Of a DNA stretch of 64,000 nucleotides, positions 63,637 through 64,000 are shown one piece after another. Each line of letters begins with the position of its first letter. Positions within the stretch are counted from its first letter, which is position 1. A program made the position numbers and the translations under genes. The stretch lies in the NCBI GenBank assembly GCA_017640615.1, contig JAEPQK010000007.1, forward strand, positions 40,407 to 104,406, given 5' to 3'. Source of the DNA: Rhizobiaceae bacterium. GTDB taxonomy: Bacteria > Pseudomonadota > Alphaproteobacteria > Rhizobiales > Rhizobiaceae. The notes under the pieces are model-generated. The model was given only the letters and a program-made list of their open reading frames with translations. It was not told the DNA's origin and ran no database searches.

Positions 63637-64000
63637 TCAGGAGTGTCCTGCTACCGGTTTGGGACGATAGGGCTTCTCCAGCAGCTCGAGTTCATCATCG
63701 GACAACTTGATCTCAAGCGCGGACATCACATCATCCAGAAGTTCGGGCCGCGAAATGCCTACGAGCGGGGCAGTGATCCCCGGCTGATTCATCACCCACG
63801 CATAAGCGACCGCAGCCATTGAAACACCGCGTTCGCCCGCAACTACCTTCACCGCGTCGGCGATGCGGCCGTCAGCCTCGCGGCTGTCGCCATAGAGCCG
63901 CTCGAGCTGGCCATCCGTATCGCTGCGCACCGAGCTGTGCTTGCCCGCCAGCATGCCGCGGGCCAGCGGGCTCCAGGGCAGAACACCCACACCTTCGCTG
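63637..64000 (-). CDS. Aldo/keto reductase, C-terminal part (partial)
   Basis: The C-terminal 121 codons of an aldo/keto reductase; the N-terminal part lies beyond the window end, and the frame is open to the last base. The visible part has 'LPWSPLARGMLAGKH' (the cofactor-binding loop of barrel strand 7), 'VSMAAVAYAWVMNQPGITAPLVGISRPELLDDVMSALEIKLSDDELELLEKPY', typical of YajO/Gre3-type enzymes. It reduces carbonyl compounds with NADPH; the substrate is unknown. It lies 65 bases after the tRNA-Gln gene on the opposite strand. Confidence 0.88.
   Translation of the reverse strand, partial: SEGVGVLPWSPLARGMLAGKHSSVRSDTDGQLERLYGDSREADGRIADAVKVVAGERGVSMAAVAYAWVMNQPGITAPLVGISRPELLDDVMSALEIKLSDDELELLEKPYRPKPVAGHS

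Noticed and set aside
63498..64000. tRNA-Gln as an integration site of a mobile element
   Set aside because: No integrase and no second copy of the tRNA 3' end are visible in the window.

Overview
The window looks like chromosomal DNA of an alphaproteobacterium of the order Hyphomicrobiales, most like Phyllobacteriaceae-type genera (Mesorhizobium, Nitratireductor, Aminobacter, Hoeflea). This is inferred from high GC, the density of ABC and TRAP uptake systems, and a housekeeping block (guaA, rsmB, guaB, rlmE, ppx) of the kind seen in that order. No 16S or marker-gene comparison was possible. Coding density is very high; no stretch above 300 bases lacks a gene or pseudogene.

Bases 1-11774 hold two plus-strand uptake and catabolism operons. 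The first is a spermidine/putrescine-type ABC transporter (107-4096) followed by an ornithine-cyclodeaminase-family gene and a LysR regulator. The second is a sugar-type ABC transporter (6282-10469) with an FAD-dependent amine/amino-acid oxidase. Bases 11800-17851 (minus) are the most unusual part: a TRAP transporter (dctP-dctQ-dctM) co-directional with a 1069-residue cytoplasmic reductive dehalogenase fused to its own flavin/NAD(P)H/2Fe-2S reductase. A divergent GntR/FCD regulator lies next to it, with a pair of direct repeats in the promoter region. Bases 18775-27886 (minus) are an eight-gene unit: a second polyamine-type ABC transporter, an M28-like hydrolase, an SDR, a ketopantoate-reductase-like enzyme and an aldehyde dehydrogenase. 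Bases 28085-31470 hold Lrp, gamma-glutamyltransferase and quinone-reductase-like genes.

Bases 31481-42862 are built around two paralogous XRE-cupin regulators. Each is divergent from a dipeptide-type solute-binding protein, and both promoter regions share a nearly identical operator-like sequence. The larger unit encodes a complete Dpp/Opp transporter, two unusual M19 dipeptidase-like proteins (one on each side) and two tautomerases, and ends at a strong stem-loop. Four of the ABC binding-protein/permease junctions in the window carry GC-rich hairpins, probably to raise binding-protein expression relative to the membrane parts.

Bases 43019-63290 are mostly housekeeping: guaA, a MarR switch with two perfect operators and a small target protein, an MTA/SAH nucleosidase, a hotdog thioesterase, tspO, rsmB, guaB, DUF898-M48 membrane proteins, an MFS exporter, rlmE and ppx. 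Between rsmB and guaB lies an accessory redox block: a winged-helix/alpha-beta hydrolase gene broken by an in-frame amber codon, a methyltransferase, katG divergent from oxyR, a MAPEG protein, and an Rrf2 regulator with a thioredoxin-reductase-like flavoprotein. A tRNA-Gln(CTG) gene and the 3' part of an aldo/keto reductase close the window.
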